A stretch of DNA of 64,000 nucleotides from Mastigias papua (lineage: Eukaryota; Cnidaria; Scyphozoa; Rhizostomeae; Mastigiidae), in NCBI GenBank assembly GCA_964019165.1, contig OZ025269.1:9646191-9710190 (forward strand), given 5' to 3'. Under the pieces are notes generated by a model. The model saw nothing but the letters and a program-made list of their open reading frames with translations. It had not been told where the DNA came from and did not search any database. Made by a program: the position numbers and the translations under genes. Positions 46,901 to 58,653 of the stretch are shown here, in pieces; the first letter of the stretch is position 1, and the number at the start of each line of letters is the position of its first letter.

Positions 46901-47662
46901 GTAAGTATACATTATTTATTTCTAGCTTTTGAGTCCCCATCTTCTGGTACTACTTTTGCACTTTACTTTTGAAAATTTATATTACTGTAAGAAACATGTT
47001 TCATATTTTCTTGCTCTTCCACTTCACTTCTTTGATTATTATGGCTTGAAGCCTGATCATTTGAAGGAATGGTTTGGCTCATGGCTCACGTACTGCAGCA
47101 AAGTCAGTTCTGAAATAAGGAATGTACAATTGTGTTTAGGGAATAAATATTTACCTTATAGTGCACCTGAATAGGCACAGTTACCGTCGCTTATTCCATA
47201 TGTTTTAGAGCACAATCATTTTAGTGAAAGTTATCCACTCTGTATCAAAATTGTATGAAAAGTGGAAGGATGGAACCTGTAAGGGATAAAGGAGAAACGG
47301 AAGAAATAGGTAGCGAAATTAGGATTAGTGGGAATCGGCAAAGAAAGCAAAGTTGGTTTTAGATATTATGACAATTTTGCTGAAAAGATATCACTTAGAC
47401 AAGTGATGAACCTCTTAAAATCAATGACTAGAAATTGTAAGATAGTAAAGTCTCTTAGATGGATGTTAATAAGTGTCCTATCATGTTTTCAATTTCTTGC
47501 TTGTTTAAACTGCAAACAATGCGGCCCAAAGTGGCAGTAGACCAAATTTCTTGCCTGGCGTTGTAAGAGCCGGCGTAAAAAGGGCCAATAAAGTATTGTT
47601 CTGACTCAAGGGTATATTTCAAGTTTCTTGAATGTCAGTTATCGTGTTCTTTTCATCCTTAG
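46901..47662. other. USP34 intron 25; no feature seen
   Basis: 760 bp, nothing recognised. Confidence 0.6.
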
Positions 47663-47742
47663 ATGTTTGGTCAGTTATGTTTACATGCTATTAAAGTAAT
47701 TCGTCTGGTTCATATCGATAAATATTGCCAGATATCTGACGA
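47663..47742 (+). CDS. USP34: USP34 exon 26: C-terminal scaffold
   Basis: MFGQLCLHAIKVIRLVHIDK aligns with MFQRLCIHVIQRLRPVHAHL. Acceptor CCTTAG, donor GTGAGT, phase 2 out. Confidence 0.94.
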
Positions 47743-48229
47743 GTGAGTATCCTTTTTTCAAAGTGAATTTCATTTAGTTTCCCGCATACCTCGTATGTGT
47801 AAAGATATAATTTTCGGGGTTTGGACAGCATTTACGAGCAGGCTTCTGAGCTACAGCTGATTCAAGATATCTTTGAGTGTCATTAATAGAGTAGAATTTT
47901 GAACATCTTACGACGTCCACTTTATCCTCACCTTCATGCCATTGGCGATTTTTCTTCTTCTGATTAGTCCTTGGTATACTGGTATATGACTTGTCCTTGG
48001 TTTTCTCATTTAGTATTCCTGTATAGAATTTTGTCCAGTCGTTCTCATCGAATATGTATTCTTGAGAAAGCAAATTTCTGCTTAGGTTTGAATCAGGTTT
48101 GCCACGAAATCAGGGAAATTTGGGGAGTTGAAAGATATCCCAACAGAGCATTACCAACTTGAAATCTCAATATTTCCTTTGGTAATTGTTTGGTGTATTT
48201 GTTAATTCTTATTCTATGTTTTATTTAAG

Positions 48230-48305
48230 TGACAGTGAGTCAAATGATGCAGATGATTCTTCGTATTCGCCAATAACTATGTTCATGAAAGCAACTCTGT
48301 CTTTG
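48230..48305 (+). CDS. USP34: USP34 exon 27: acidic loop and scaffold
   Basis: DSESNDADDSSYS is followed by PITMFMKATLSL, the counterpart of SCVTRFVRTLLLI. Acceptor ATTTAAG is weak; the phase (2 in, 0 out) and the matching helix support it. Confidence 0.88.
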
Positions 48306-48626
48306 GTAAGAAAAAACCTAACAGAAATTATCTTTTTCAGATATGCAACCCTGTCACATAATGTTTCTTGCCTTGTGCTGTGTCTGATGCTTTATTATAT
48401 GGCTCCCTCATTTACACGTTTTTTTTAAGTTTTAGGCAGTTTATTGATGTGATTCCAAAAGTACTTAATGCAAGTCCGCTATCCAGGAGGCAGCTATAGT
48501 AGCAATTAGATTTGCTGATACCTAGATATTGTTATATTGATTATTGAACGAATGCTTATCACACCTGATGATTCTAATGCAACTGCTTTTCAGCTCAATT
48601 TAATTCTATACCTTTGTTAATTTTAG

Positions 48627-48713
48627 CTGGAGGAAAATGTTAGGCCTCATTGCAAGAATTTGGGAGAATTGTTTCATTTTATCTTCCAATTTGTTTCGCT
48701 TGGACAAGAAGAG
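48627..48713 (+). CDS. USP34: USP34 exon 28: scaffold
   Basis: 29 codons, phase 0. VRPHCKNLGELFHFIFQFVS and LGQEE align with the vertebrate VKPHSKHLTEYFAFLYEFAKMGEEE. Confidence 0.94.
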
Positions 48714-49153
48714 GTTCGTGCTACTTTTTCTTGTTGCCAACTCATTATGCAATGTAGACTTCAAATTGCCTTAGCTTAGAAGTTTTTCAGTTTCACATTT
48801 GAGCTTGTATTCGCATAACACCGATATCCAGTTCGATCCTTTTGATAAACTATTGAATGAGCCTTTACTTCATTATACTGACCTATGGTATACGACAGTT
48901 TTTTGGAAATTTTGTTTCCTACTTTGCTATGTAATGGTTCAGTACGTTTCATTTAAAAATTATGCCTTGAAAGACCATACGCTTATTGAAATAATTTGAC
49001 AGTGTATTCTAGAAATTTGATAATTTTTCTTTACAATCCCCTCGGAAGTCAACCTCATAGTAAATAGCAATACCCTGTTTTAATTTTTATTTTCATTATG
49101 CTTACTTTGGAGTTGCTTTTTTCAACCTTCATCATCTGTGTTCTATTCATTAG

Positions 49154-49228
49154 TGTATCTTTATGCTGAACATTGATGCCATATCCTCAATTGTGCATTT
49201 TTACATGGGACTGAAAGCTTCCGAAGTG
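49154..49228 (+). CDS. USP34: USP34 exon 29: scaffold
   Basis: 25 codons, phase 0, donor GTGCGT. CIFMLNIDAISSIVHFYMGL matches FLLSLQAISTMVHFYMGTK. Confidence 0.94.
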
Positions 49229-49600
49229 GTGCGTATGACTTGTATACCATTGTCTCTGCCATTCATGATAACATGTCGGGCCTAATTATTGACAGGATAA
49301 GACATTTGTGGACAGTTTTTTCCATGAGAAGCAGAAGATATTTTGGAAGGTCAAGCCTAAAGGCCAAACTTAGTTCTATTCAGTAATGTGTAAATTTTGC
49401 ATGTAGGTGAATAGAAAACAACTTCCAAATAATGGCGGTTTTCATCCATGTGTAAGATGAAACTTCATTTTGTGTCTATTTTTCTAGTTTCCGAGTATCT
49501 TTTCTCGGTCTGGTCAGAATCTGTCTGCATGAGTTGCACAGACCGCTTAATGCCTTGTATGAGTATTGGCTAGAAAACTGTCTTTCAATTTGATCTCTAG

Positions 49601-49749
49601 GCTGACATGACAAACGATGAGGATGATGATCTAGATATGGATGAAGAAGATATATTATCAATATTTCCTGAAGAGAGATACAATCCAAGTGCCCTTGAAA
49701 AGATGATTTCCACGATATCTGTTCTTCTTGATGAATCTAGAGATGAAGG
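49601..49749 (+). CDS. USP34: USP34 exon 30: acidic stretch and helix
   Basis: NDEDDDLDMDEEDILSIFPE and ERYNPSALEKMISTISVLLD correspond to the vertebrate EEEEEDILSLAE and EKYRPAALEKMIALVALLV. Phase 2 out before GTATTT. Confidence 0.96.
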
Positions 49750-50306
49750 GTATTTGAGTAATGTTTTTATCACCATAACCGTATAGAATTTGAGGTTTAA
49801 AATTATGGAAAGACAGCCTGTTTGCAGTATTGACTGAACTGAACATCACCCCCTGACATGTGACCTTTGACTAGAAAGTGTATTGATGTCATGTGTTAAA
49901 ACCAGAGCTAATTTGGCTGAATAAAGTCTCATTCCTATGAGGATCCCCTGTAGAGGCATGAAACGGGACACTGTTCAATATTTAGCGCATTTTGTCCAGT
50001 GTTGCTCTAAGAAAGCAAAGGACAGAAACAGAGAGCCTATCTTTGCTACTCTATGTAGTGTTTAATGTAGTTAAGAGATTGAATGAATAGTCTAAGATTT
50101 ATCCTTCAAGTAGTTTATCTATCTTTAGGCAAAACTATGTTAAATTTCCTCCTGAGGACTTCTCTTTTATATCTTTACAGCTTTCAACGTTTGCATTTTT
50201 TAATAAACTAAAACTATGTTTAGATATGAAGAGCCATTAGATTTCCTGAAAGTGAAATATATGTATTGTTTTGGGGACTTACATATTCTTTGCTATTGTG
50301 CTATAG

Positions 50307-50355
50307 GCGATTGCAGTTATCAGAAACTGATTACCATGCTCTGACTGGTGAGAAG
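50307..50355 (+). CDS. USP34: USP34 exon 31: micro-exon
   Basis: One base plus 16 codons: RLQLSETDYHALTGEK, vertebrate HLTLSQTDMAALTGGK. The donor is placed at GTATTG directly after GAGAAG. The frame stays open to 50454, but the conserved continuation (FPFIFQ) starts exon 32, so the shorter exon is right. Confidence 0.92.
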
Positions 50356-51375
50356 GTATTGTATGGCTTTGTCAATCATTTTATACTTTCTAAGATTACT
50401 AACATCCGTCGAAATTATGATATTGAATTCACATCGGACCTTCCAATAATTATGGTACTCATTTAGTCTTGTATATCGTTGCTGCTATAGCGATGTATCA
50501 CTTGAAATTGTAGATTGAATTTGGCTAGCTTTATTCAACCATTCAGTTACAAGAACATCTTTTGACCCATTTGAGTTTATCAGGACCCATCCAAAGTAAT
50601 TTTCACTTTCTGCCGTACATTTGTACTTGTTTGTCTGAAATTACTGTCAATTTCAATGGTGCAAACTCATTGTCATTTAAACAGGCCTTAAGTATGGTAC
50701 CTATTTCATCATATTTAAGCCGTATATCATCTGTTGTCAATCGATCCAATCGATCTATTCAAATTTATAATTCATAATTCACACACTGTACGGTTGGTTT
50801 ATTTTTGATAGCTGATAGCTAATGATACCAGCTATCTATAATTTTCATTGGGAAATATATCAGAATAAAATGGTTAATCGTCTGTTAGTACAACAGACCA
50901 CCGAAAAGTGAACCGTCATATATAGCCAACTGCCGATAGATCCACGTGACTTTATGACTACTGCATCTAATTTGTCATATAGTTGGCGAATGGCACCTAT
51001 TCACTGTTGGTTAGTTGAAGAGTCCATCAGGCAAAAGTGAGCTCTTTGTTTACATAGGGCCGGGTTTTGAGTTTTAAATGCTATCATTTTTATGCAGGAG
51101 TTTTATACTCTGAAGAATATCAGTCGGCAAATCTTCCAGAGTTTTCACTTATTTGCCATATCTCGATAGTGTGGGTAGCCCTTTCCCTACAACAGATCCA
51201 ATGCATTTTATGACAGAACTATAATGGCTTTCCTTTGCGGCATGTTGACGAAAGTCAGTGGTCACAGTTTCAAGTCCCACTATCATCTATCATTTCTCAC
51301 ACTTTTACTTCACAATTTCTTAAGTCCTGTTGTCTTCTTGAACTCTCACCAGCTCTCTCCAGTTTATATAGCTGC

Positions 51376-51691
<316 letters not shown>

Positions 51692-51784
51692 AGTCTGTTG
51701 GTACTACAGAACTTCACTACAGCACGAAAAAGCGGTACCATGTTTTAACCATACTGAAAAGCTTTTTTTCATCCGACACTCGTG

Positions 51785-51862
51785 GCTAGGTCTAGGTGAT
51801 AGAGCACTCGACATAAAAAGTCGAGGGTCACGAGTTCGAGTCCCACTTGGGTCATTCATTTT
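51785..51862 (+). mobile_element. tRNA-derived SINE head
   Basis: TAGGTGATAGAGCACTCGA resembles a tRNA D-arm with an A box, and ACGAGTTCGAGTCCCACT contains a good B box. The anticodon arm is paired (CTCGA with TCGAG) but the loop has nine bases and the acceptor stem does not pair properly. It ends in TGGGTCATTCATTTTATT like the copy at 63445. It is therefore a polymerase III-type SINE, not a tRNA gene. Confidence 0.7.
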
Positions 51863-52096
51863 ATTCCACCGTTACTTCACTATAGTCCATTTCGTGCACT
51901 ATAGAGTACTCAATCTCTAGGTTTTGATTTGTTTGTTTTGCAGCTAGAATGTTTCCTCTTCATTACCCATTAGTAAGCCTTGATGTAAGCACTTATCTGA
52001 TATTACAGATGTCTACAGTTTGTGCAAAAATAGTTGGAAAATTTTTCTTTTCTTCCATTTGCTTCAATTTGAGTTTCTTCCCTTTTATTTGCTCAG

Positions 52097-52201
52097 GATT
52101 TTCCGTTCATCTTCCAAATTACTAAGGATGGGATAAACCTCAAGCAAACAGCCCATATTGTATTCAGTCTTTGCCAGTACAACTCAGAGATGGCTGAAAA
52201 G
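52097..52201 (+). CDS. USP34: USP34 exon 32: scaffold
   Basis: 35 codons, phase 0, acceptor GCTCAG, donor GTACAC. DFPFIFQITKDGINLKQTAH and IVFSLCQYNSEMAEK match FPFLFQHIRDGINIRQTCNL and IFSLCRYNNRLAEH. Confidence 0.97.
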
Positions 52202-52630
52202 GTACACCAAATTCATAAAATAATATAATGTTGTTTTCTCTTTAGATTATGAGCATTAGCTTTTTTGATATGCAATTTTTATCTTACAGTTATTAAAAAA
52301 CTAGTATCGTCCTTGTTGAAAATTTTCGTTTTGTCACGAACGGAATTCAGGGCAGTTTTTTTGTTTTTCTTTAAGAAGCATGACTCGCTCCTTAATGTTT
52401 CATTACCAAGTCCATTAGTAAATATTGGGGCTCCTTAAAGAATTGAAAATATTTATCCTCATTCTTTAGTTTTAATGCTAATCTGAATTTAAAGTCTGAA
52501 GACGGAACGGACAAAAGTTCATTTTGAGATACTAAGACTTCTTGCAGAAATCTGCGTTATAGTTAAGGAAATATCAAATAAAACATATTGACCTATATGC
52601 CTGAATTATGCAACTATATAATTCCTAGAA

Positions 52631-53317
52631 TACCGTATTTCTCCGCCTATAAGCCCCCCGCGTATAAGCCCCCCCCCCCGCAGATAGGCCCACCTTTTCC
52701 TTGACGCACGCCTTACTCCGCATATAAGCCCCCCCCCCGCAGATAAGCCTTACGGGATATTTCACAGATCGAAAAACAGTAAACACACAAATAGTAGCGT
52801 ACCTTTGTTATACTTCATAAATAAAGATTTTGAGTCTTTCTTATAATGTTCCTTACGTTCTTTTTGTGCAATTTTGCACCATAGAGCTTATAGGTGCAAG
52901 GTATCTCAATGCCTCCACCTGGAACCCACATCCCTTCAGGAGCAGCTCGATGGTTGCCTTCTACAGTAACTGAAATTATTTTCCATGTGGCCATTAGTGG
53001 ATATAGACTTTGAAACTGAAAGCAGTGACAGTGAAAGTAGCACTGACAATTAATATAGTGACTTTGGTGGTGCCTGGACACTTTTTTAAAAGAATTAATC
53101 TTAAGTTAATATTTATTTTTGTTCTGGTTGGAATTGATATTACTCTTGTTGTTTTACTACTGCTGACTTAACACTTTGGATCTCTTTTCCCACTGAACTC
53201 TTTATTAGACATCGCATAAACCCCCCCCCGCGGACAAGCCCCCCCCGCAGATAGGCCCATCAAAAAAGCCTTACGAACTCAGATAAGCCCTGGGCTTATA
53301 GGCGGAGAAATACGGTA
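52631..53317. mobile_element. MITE with TACCGTATTTCTCCGCC ends and C-rich subterminal repeats
   Basis: The left end TACCGTATTTCTCCGCCTAT is mirrored exactly by ATAGGCGGAGAAATACGGTA at the right. Inside each end lie repeats of ATAAGCCCCCCC and GCAGATAGGCCCA. The outer TA may be the target duplication of a mariner-type element. Families ending in TACCGTATTT are common in invertebrate genomes. A minus-strand frame at 52815-53081 has no known domain. Confidence 0.85.
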
Positions 53318-53544
53318 GTGGTTTTGCGAAAAGCTCATTAATAATAATGAAAATGAGGTTTTCTCAACAATAATGATATTTCCTCCTCATCTCAAGTAAA
53401 TCCTCTATCAGCTTTCTGTCTTCTCAATGTATGCGTTTTGAAATTGTAAATGTCTTTCACTTCACAACTCGCGAAAAAGTAATTCAGGAAAATGGTATGC
53501 TTTAAATGCGCATGCGCATAGGAAGAAATTAACTCAGGTTTGCA

Positions 53545-53717
53545 TTCACACTATCAGCTGCAGAACCTATCCCAGATTCGACCCACGGCGAAGGTACCTC
53601 CAGAGCTGGGTTAGTTTAGCTTGTTGCGAGCCTGCAGTAGTTTTGCTCACACATGCAAGAAACCAGCCTAGGATAGTTTAATCTTGGTTCAACCCAGGTT
53701 AGTTCATGCAGTGTGAA
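53545..53717. mobile_element. Possible short MITE with TTCACACT ends
   Basis: TTCACACT at the left and AGTGTGAA at the right are inverted, and about 30 further bases agree loosely. No target duplication was found, so this is tentative. Confidence 0.4.
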
Positions 53718-53726
53718 CTAGTATCG

Positions 53727-53862
53727 TCATCGGTTCTGTACTGGTCTGTTCTCTGCTCTTCTGTTATGTTCTGTTCTGTTGAGTTCAGTTCTCTTCTGTT
53801 CCCTGTTCTTCTGTTCTCTTCTTTTCTGTTCTCTTCTCTTCATTTCTGTCCTGTTGCTCTGT
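53727..53862. repeat. Pyrimidine-rich low-complexity tract (TTCTG/TCTTC)
   Basis: Degenerate repeats of GTTCTGTTCTCTTCT on the + strand with few purines other than G. Confidence 0.8.
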
Positions 53863-54479
53863 TATTGGCTAGTTATGATCATCGTTATCATCATCCTTGT
53901 CTTCATAGTAGTCATCATCAGCATCATCATTTATTTATTTGTTTATTTGTTTGTATGTGTATTTGATGCTGTTAATTGTTCTACATAAAATTGTTGTGAG
54001 TGTGAAAGGATTCCCTTGGTTGACTGATAGATGAGTTGAATCCACATTTTAGTTTTCCTTTTACTATTTTGTATTGTTGATTCCAGAAGAAAGCTGTTAT
54101 TACGCCTAAATATTTTTTATGTTTACCCGTATAATTTAATCGTTGGTGACTTAAAAATTGTCAACTTCAACTTTTGCAACTTTTGCTTAGTTACTACCAA
54201 GGAGCATGTATCAACACTGCTACCATTTGATTTACATTATTTTGTCTCGGTCAGTCCTTTACCCTTCCTAGTTCCCAATTTCGTTCTTGTGATAGCTGCA
54301 GTGAGTCTTCATTGCTAAATGATATGTCAGTGTCATTGGTATACATATTTGTTTGGATTTTGAGAAGGGGATCTCAAAATCATTTTCTTATGAAATGAAC
54401 AGAGGAGACCCCAAACATGATTCTTATGGGATGTTAACCAGCTGTTCGTTTGGGATTTTCCCCATCAAGATACCAATGT

Positions 54480-54860
54480 AGTTGGCGAATTTTTTTGCGT
54501 AATTTGGGCTATACATGTCCATTGTCTACTTCAAAATAGTTCATTAACTTATTCTCCGAAATTTTCATGGTCGATGGCCTCATACGCTTTTATGGACTTG
54601 TTGTACAGACTTATTTTAATCCTTTTTTATCCTTTTGCACCTATGCCAGGTGCTGGTTATATTTAACAGGGATGTGATCTTTGAATTCAATGTTTGATAG
54701 GCAAATTGATTTCTAGATAGGATATTATTTGCATTCAGTAATTCACACAGTTGATCCAGAATAATTTTCATAAAGATTCTTGATACACCTGCCAGGACCG
54801 AAATAGGCCTGTAATTATTCATATCAGACCGACTTCGTGATTTCTATATTGACGTGCCTC
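54480..54860 (-). pseudogene. Antisense LINE reverse transcriptase fragment
   Basis: Minus-strand MNNYRPISVLAGVSRIFMKI is the NYRPISVL block of CR1/L2-type reverse transcriptase, followed by LLNANNILSRNQFAYQ and, after frame changes, KAYEAIDHENF, a worn version of the first catalytic block. It may extend to about 55050. It resembles but does not overlap the other antisense fragments. Confidence 0.75.
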
Positions 54861-55369
54861 TAGTTGTTTCTAGTATCTTGTATAGTTTAATTTGTGAGGT
54901 CGCTAGGTTGGAAACAATTTTATTGACTGTAAATGGGACGTTTAGATGTAAAGAAGCAGGATCTGCAACTGCCAGTAATTCTTGTGATCACCTTCATTAG
55001 TTAAGATTTATGCACTAAACAGACAGCTGTTGTTGGCTGACATTGGAAATTTTATCACAGGACGGTCACTAGAAAAAACTCTTTGTATTCCTATTTGATA
55101 TTACTTGGCCACACCCCTCTATAAATAGATGCCGAGGTAGATAAATAAGATATTTTACACTAAGTTTCAAAACGGTATTTTTAGTTTGGTCCTTCCAGCA
55201 TTGGCATATTTGACAAGGAAACCAAACAAGTTTATCTTGCTCCTCAAGAGGAAGCTGTCTAACAGCAATGAAATGAGGCAAATCATGCTTAGTTAGCCAT
55301 GGCCAAAAGTTGTCAAATGCTTTTGTCAAGTAAATTCTATAGTACAGTTGTTTTTCTTTCTTGCTGTAG

Positions 55370-55414
55370 ATTCTTCAGATGCTGATTAATGCCATACAGA
55401 AGCTACCAACCGAG
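55370..55414 (+). CDS. USP34: USP34 exon 33: micro-exon
   Basis: 15 codons, phase 0: ILQMLINAIQKLPTE, vertebrate IVSMLFTSIAKLTPE. Acceptor GCTGTAG, donor GTGAGT. Short, but both borders and the alignment agree. Confidence 0.9.
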
Positions 55415-55489
55415 GTGAGTCGACTATACATGATTAGTTGTGATAACATGATGTCATTGTTAATCGTCCCAGTACTTTGAAGGTGCTTT

Positions 55490-56043
55490 AAGCCTGTTTT
55501 CCATTAAATCGTAGAACGATCGGGGACAGCCTGCGTCAGTCTGCGACAGTCTGCGGTCTCATCTTCCATTTTCCAGTAGAGACATGTTTCCATAGATCGG
55601 CAACTGTCTGCGACTGTCTGCGATTGTCTGCGACCATGATCCTTTTCAAGCTCAAAAAGGCTATTTTTAACTTTGACCTGACCCCGAATCAGAGGGCGGG
55701 AATCAGATATTCTCTAATTGGCTAATCTGGTTCACGTGAGCAAAATTAAACAAAGGAACGTCTGCGATGATCGCAGAGTGTCTGCGATGTGTGTTTCCAT
55801 TAACTTTTTTTTGGATCGGGAAGGATCGGGACTGTCGTAATGATCGGGAAAGTTGAACTTGGTTCAACTTTCCCGACCATTACGATCTGTGATCGCAGAC
55901 GGTCCCAGACAATCGTAAGGATCGCAAGCAAGTGTTTCCATTAAATCGGGAAGGATCGGGAGCACATCGCAGACTGTCGCAGACTGACGCAGACTGACGC
56001 AGACTGTCCCCGATCGTTCTACGATTTAATGGAAACCAGGCTT
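55490..56043. mobile_element. Foldback element built of TCTGCGA/TCGCAGA repeats
   Basis: Ends are inverted: AAGCCTGTTTTCCATTAAATC on the left and GATTTAATGGAAACCAGGCTT on the right, continuing through GATCGGGGACAG and CTGCGTCAGTCTGCGACAG. Further inverted copies of the same motifs lie inside, for example GATCGGGAAGGATCGGGA near 55816 and 55946. Total length is 554 bp. No target duplication was found. Confidence 0.8.
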
Positions 56044-56489
56044 CTATTTTTGTGCTCGCATAAAAGTTTACAAAGTGCATGAGCAGTGAAGCATTTAGTT
56101 CTAGCTTCGGAGGAATTTAGCTAGCATTATCGATGTTAAAAAGTGTTGGATTAGTGCAGTCTGTCTTTTATCATCTCTGCATTTCAAATTTAAGGGAACT
56201 CATGGTCAGATCCACAAATTTCAATGCCCCGTACTTTCTCCTAAGATCAATAATAGTAGAGTTGTATTTTCCTTGCAACATTTTCTTTAACTTTAGTGGA
56301 AAAACCGCAGTTTACCTTTAGAATGATTACGACCTTCTCTTGATGGTCTATGATTATATCTGGCTTTAGTGTTCCAGTTACAGTTGTAGGGCAGGTATAG
56401 CTTGGAATATCAGCAAAACCTTTCAAGTCACGCAGACTTTTGGATGTCTTGTTTGCTCATTGCTGCCTGGTTTCTTTTTCATCGAACGC

Positions 56490-57640
56490 CTCAAAGGCCA
56501 ATCTTAAGATGTTGAATTCTCATCTCTGAACAATAGGCAACCATCCGATACTTAGGATGTGATCTGCATGCGGATATTGCTTTATTGATAGTGATTGCTT
56601 TCTGTAGTCGATGCAGTTTCTTAGTTTTGTACTGTCTTAGAGACGAGTAGCCGCAATCTTTGAAATCAATCATTGACAGAGTCAGTGATTGCACATGCAT
56701 TTTCCGTTTTGAGAAAGATGCGGAGTTTTTCATTCGTTAAAGCGTAGACAGTTACCATGGACAGTTACCATAATGCATGCTTTACATGACTTCCCCATCT
56801 AGGTGATGATCAGGGTGTATTCCCAGATTGCGAGGTTCATTTTCAACTTTCAGTTCCTTGGAACCTACTGTAAAGCTGATTCTTCTCTCCCCTTTACCTT
56901 ATGGTAGTCATACAAGCGTTTCGAAGCACATAATAGATATTTCATTATAATTGTATTGTCTGCCAGTGAGTTCCGACCAGACCATTCGTTCACCTTCCTT
57001 GGGGAGTTGTTCAGCAGGTGCTGAGGATTTGGTGGTTCTTTCGGGCTGCACGATTCATATTTTGGCATATCAGCAACTTATTTTTACCGAAGTGGATAGA
57101 AGACAGTTTTGTAGATCTTTTGCGTACATATTGAAAATCATTGGTCTCAGGATGGATCCTTGTTAGTACACCAAATGTAATTGGTAAAGTTACCGATAAT
57201 TTTATGTCAAGTTGAACGTATTGCCTATGAAGTGATAAGTAGCCTTTTATGCATAGAATGAATTGCCCATGGCCCTCGACGTTTAGCCTACTGAAACCTT
57301 TCTTTGTTCCACATTTGTCAGAGTGTGAACCTTCTGGTAAGGACCGACGGTGAGCCGAAATCTCTAACTAGATGAGGGAAAGTTTACATGACAAGACGAT
57401 TGGCCGCATGTGTGGCCAATGTGCACCTGTTCACTATTGTTAGTTAAGAGGAAGTTTTTAAAGAAAGTTTGTTCATTCATTTTCAAGATACGGGTGCCAT
57501 GAGTGCTTGTATCGAAAACTTTAGTGAAACCCAAAATTACTATGAGTGATAGCGGTCCATATTTCATGACCCGTCCTTATATTTTCCCTTATTTTCAAAA
57601 GCGAATGGCCTGTACAATTCTTTCCGAAGCCGGCTACTGT
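56490..57640 (-). pseudogene. Antisense LINE reverse transcriptase, long decayed copy
   Basis: Reading downwards on the minus strand: GFGKNCTGHSLLKIRENIRT near 57630-57570, ILGFTKVFDTSTHGTRILK (first catalytic block), FLLTNNSEQVHIGHTC, QGSILRPMIFNMYAKDLQN near 57165-57110 (the GVPQGSILGPLLF block), then EPRNLGIHPDHHLDGEVM and finally YSSLRQYKTKKLHRLQKA. Order and spacing fit a CR1/L2-type reverse transcriptase; many stops and frame changes show it is old. Confidence 0.8.
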
Positions 57641-58253
57641 GTTCTTATTTGTATGCTTAGACCCAATGAAACTGATTTCTTTTCTTTATTTGTAATATGT
57701 CTTTCGGACAACTTTCCAGTACGGGCAGGATTGAGATGGAACGAAAATAACCTTTTTCTGAATGATTTAGTGACTAGATTGAAAGTGTTCATAAAAATGA
57801 AATAGTATCTATATATTAGTGTAGCATTACACAAGAGCAAAACTGCTCACTGGCTACAAATCATTGAGTGTTCTTAGCATCATTATCCCCCTATTTTGCT
57901 CCCTTCATTAGCTGAGGATGGGAAAAGCTCGCCCCCAAACCTTCTAATTTGAATTGATCTATAATGGTTTGTCAACGGTAGTGTCATTTGTGATTTACTG
58001 GGACGAAAGATTACTAATAACTTGTGTTTCAGCAGTCTTTTTGCTTGTTCTACAATGTTGCTCGTCGTGGCCCTCATTGTCACATTTTTTAATTAAGCTG
58101 CAATTTCTTACTATTGTGACTTCCTTCTTTTCGAACCATACGCATAATCTACAAATGTTGATCCGTTGTAAATATTGGCACAAACGCTGTAATATAAAAG
58201 TTATGAGATCTGATTGGGCAACTTTTGTCCTAAATTCTGTTGTCTCTACATAC

Positions 58254-58538
58254 TCTCTTCAACTCTATGAACGGCTGTGATTGCCCCCCCCCCCTGGTGT
58301 GAGCAGTCCTCTCTCACCGGCAGGCCGAATGCACACTGCAATGGAGCTGTGATGGCTCCCCTGTGCAAATTGGTTGACAGAGGGGCATTGCGAGCAAATG
58401 ACTTGTCCTTGAGCACGGATTTGAACACGTTGACCCGACAGCTCAGTGATAGAGCACTTGGCGTGCAAAGCAAGGGGTTGCGAGTTCGAATCCCGCTCGG
58501 GTCGGTTATTTTTTGTCGCACTTCCAATTTTTCATCTC
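58254..58538 (+). mobile_element. tRNA-derived SINE with 26-bp target duplication
   Basis: The tRNA-like part is 58434-58506: CAGCTCAGTGATAGAGC (A box) and TGCGAGTTCGAATCCCGC (B box), with GACCCGA and TCGGGTC able to pair as an acceptor stem. The anticodon loop is irregular, so a functional tRNA is unlikely. A unique 5' module with a run of C precedes it. TCCTAAA-CTGTTGTCTCTACATAC stands on both sides (58228-58253 and 58539-58564, 24 of 26 bases equal), a plausible target duplication. Confidence 0.8.
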
Positions 58539-58653
58539 TCCTAAACCCTGTTGTCTCTACATACATAATTTCATTCTTGTTATTCATCTGAATTTCTTTG
58601 ATGGAATGATAATGGAGATTGAATTCGAGGCGACATTGACTTTTGAGCAACGA

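Noticed and set aside
50356..50454. In-frame extension of USP34 exon 31 through 50454
   Set aside because: The conserved continuation FPFIFQ is in the exon at 52097, and a good GT follows GAGAAG at 50355. The extension has no counterpart in the family.
51942..51999. Extra USP34 exon after TTTTGCAG
   Set aside because: Exons 31 and 32 already join in phase with conserved sequence on both sides; the candidate adds nothing conserved and has no good donor.
55069..55329. Minus-strand frame starting MTKAFDNFWPWL as a reverse transcriptase block
   Set aside because: Only KAFD resembles the motif; surrounding residues do not fit, and it ends in front of a USP34 acceptor.
58434..58506. A genuine tRNA gene
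   Set aside because: Acceptor and T arms pair, but the anticodon arm has an irregular stem and an eight-base loop without the usual T before the anticodon; the 5' module and target duplication fit a SINE.
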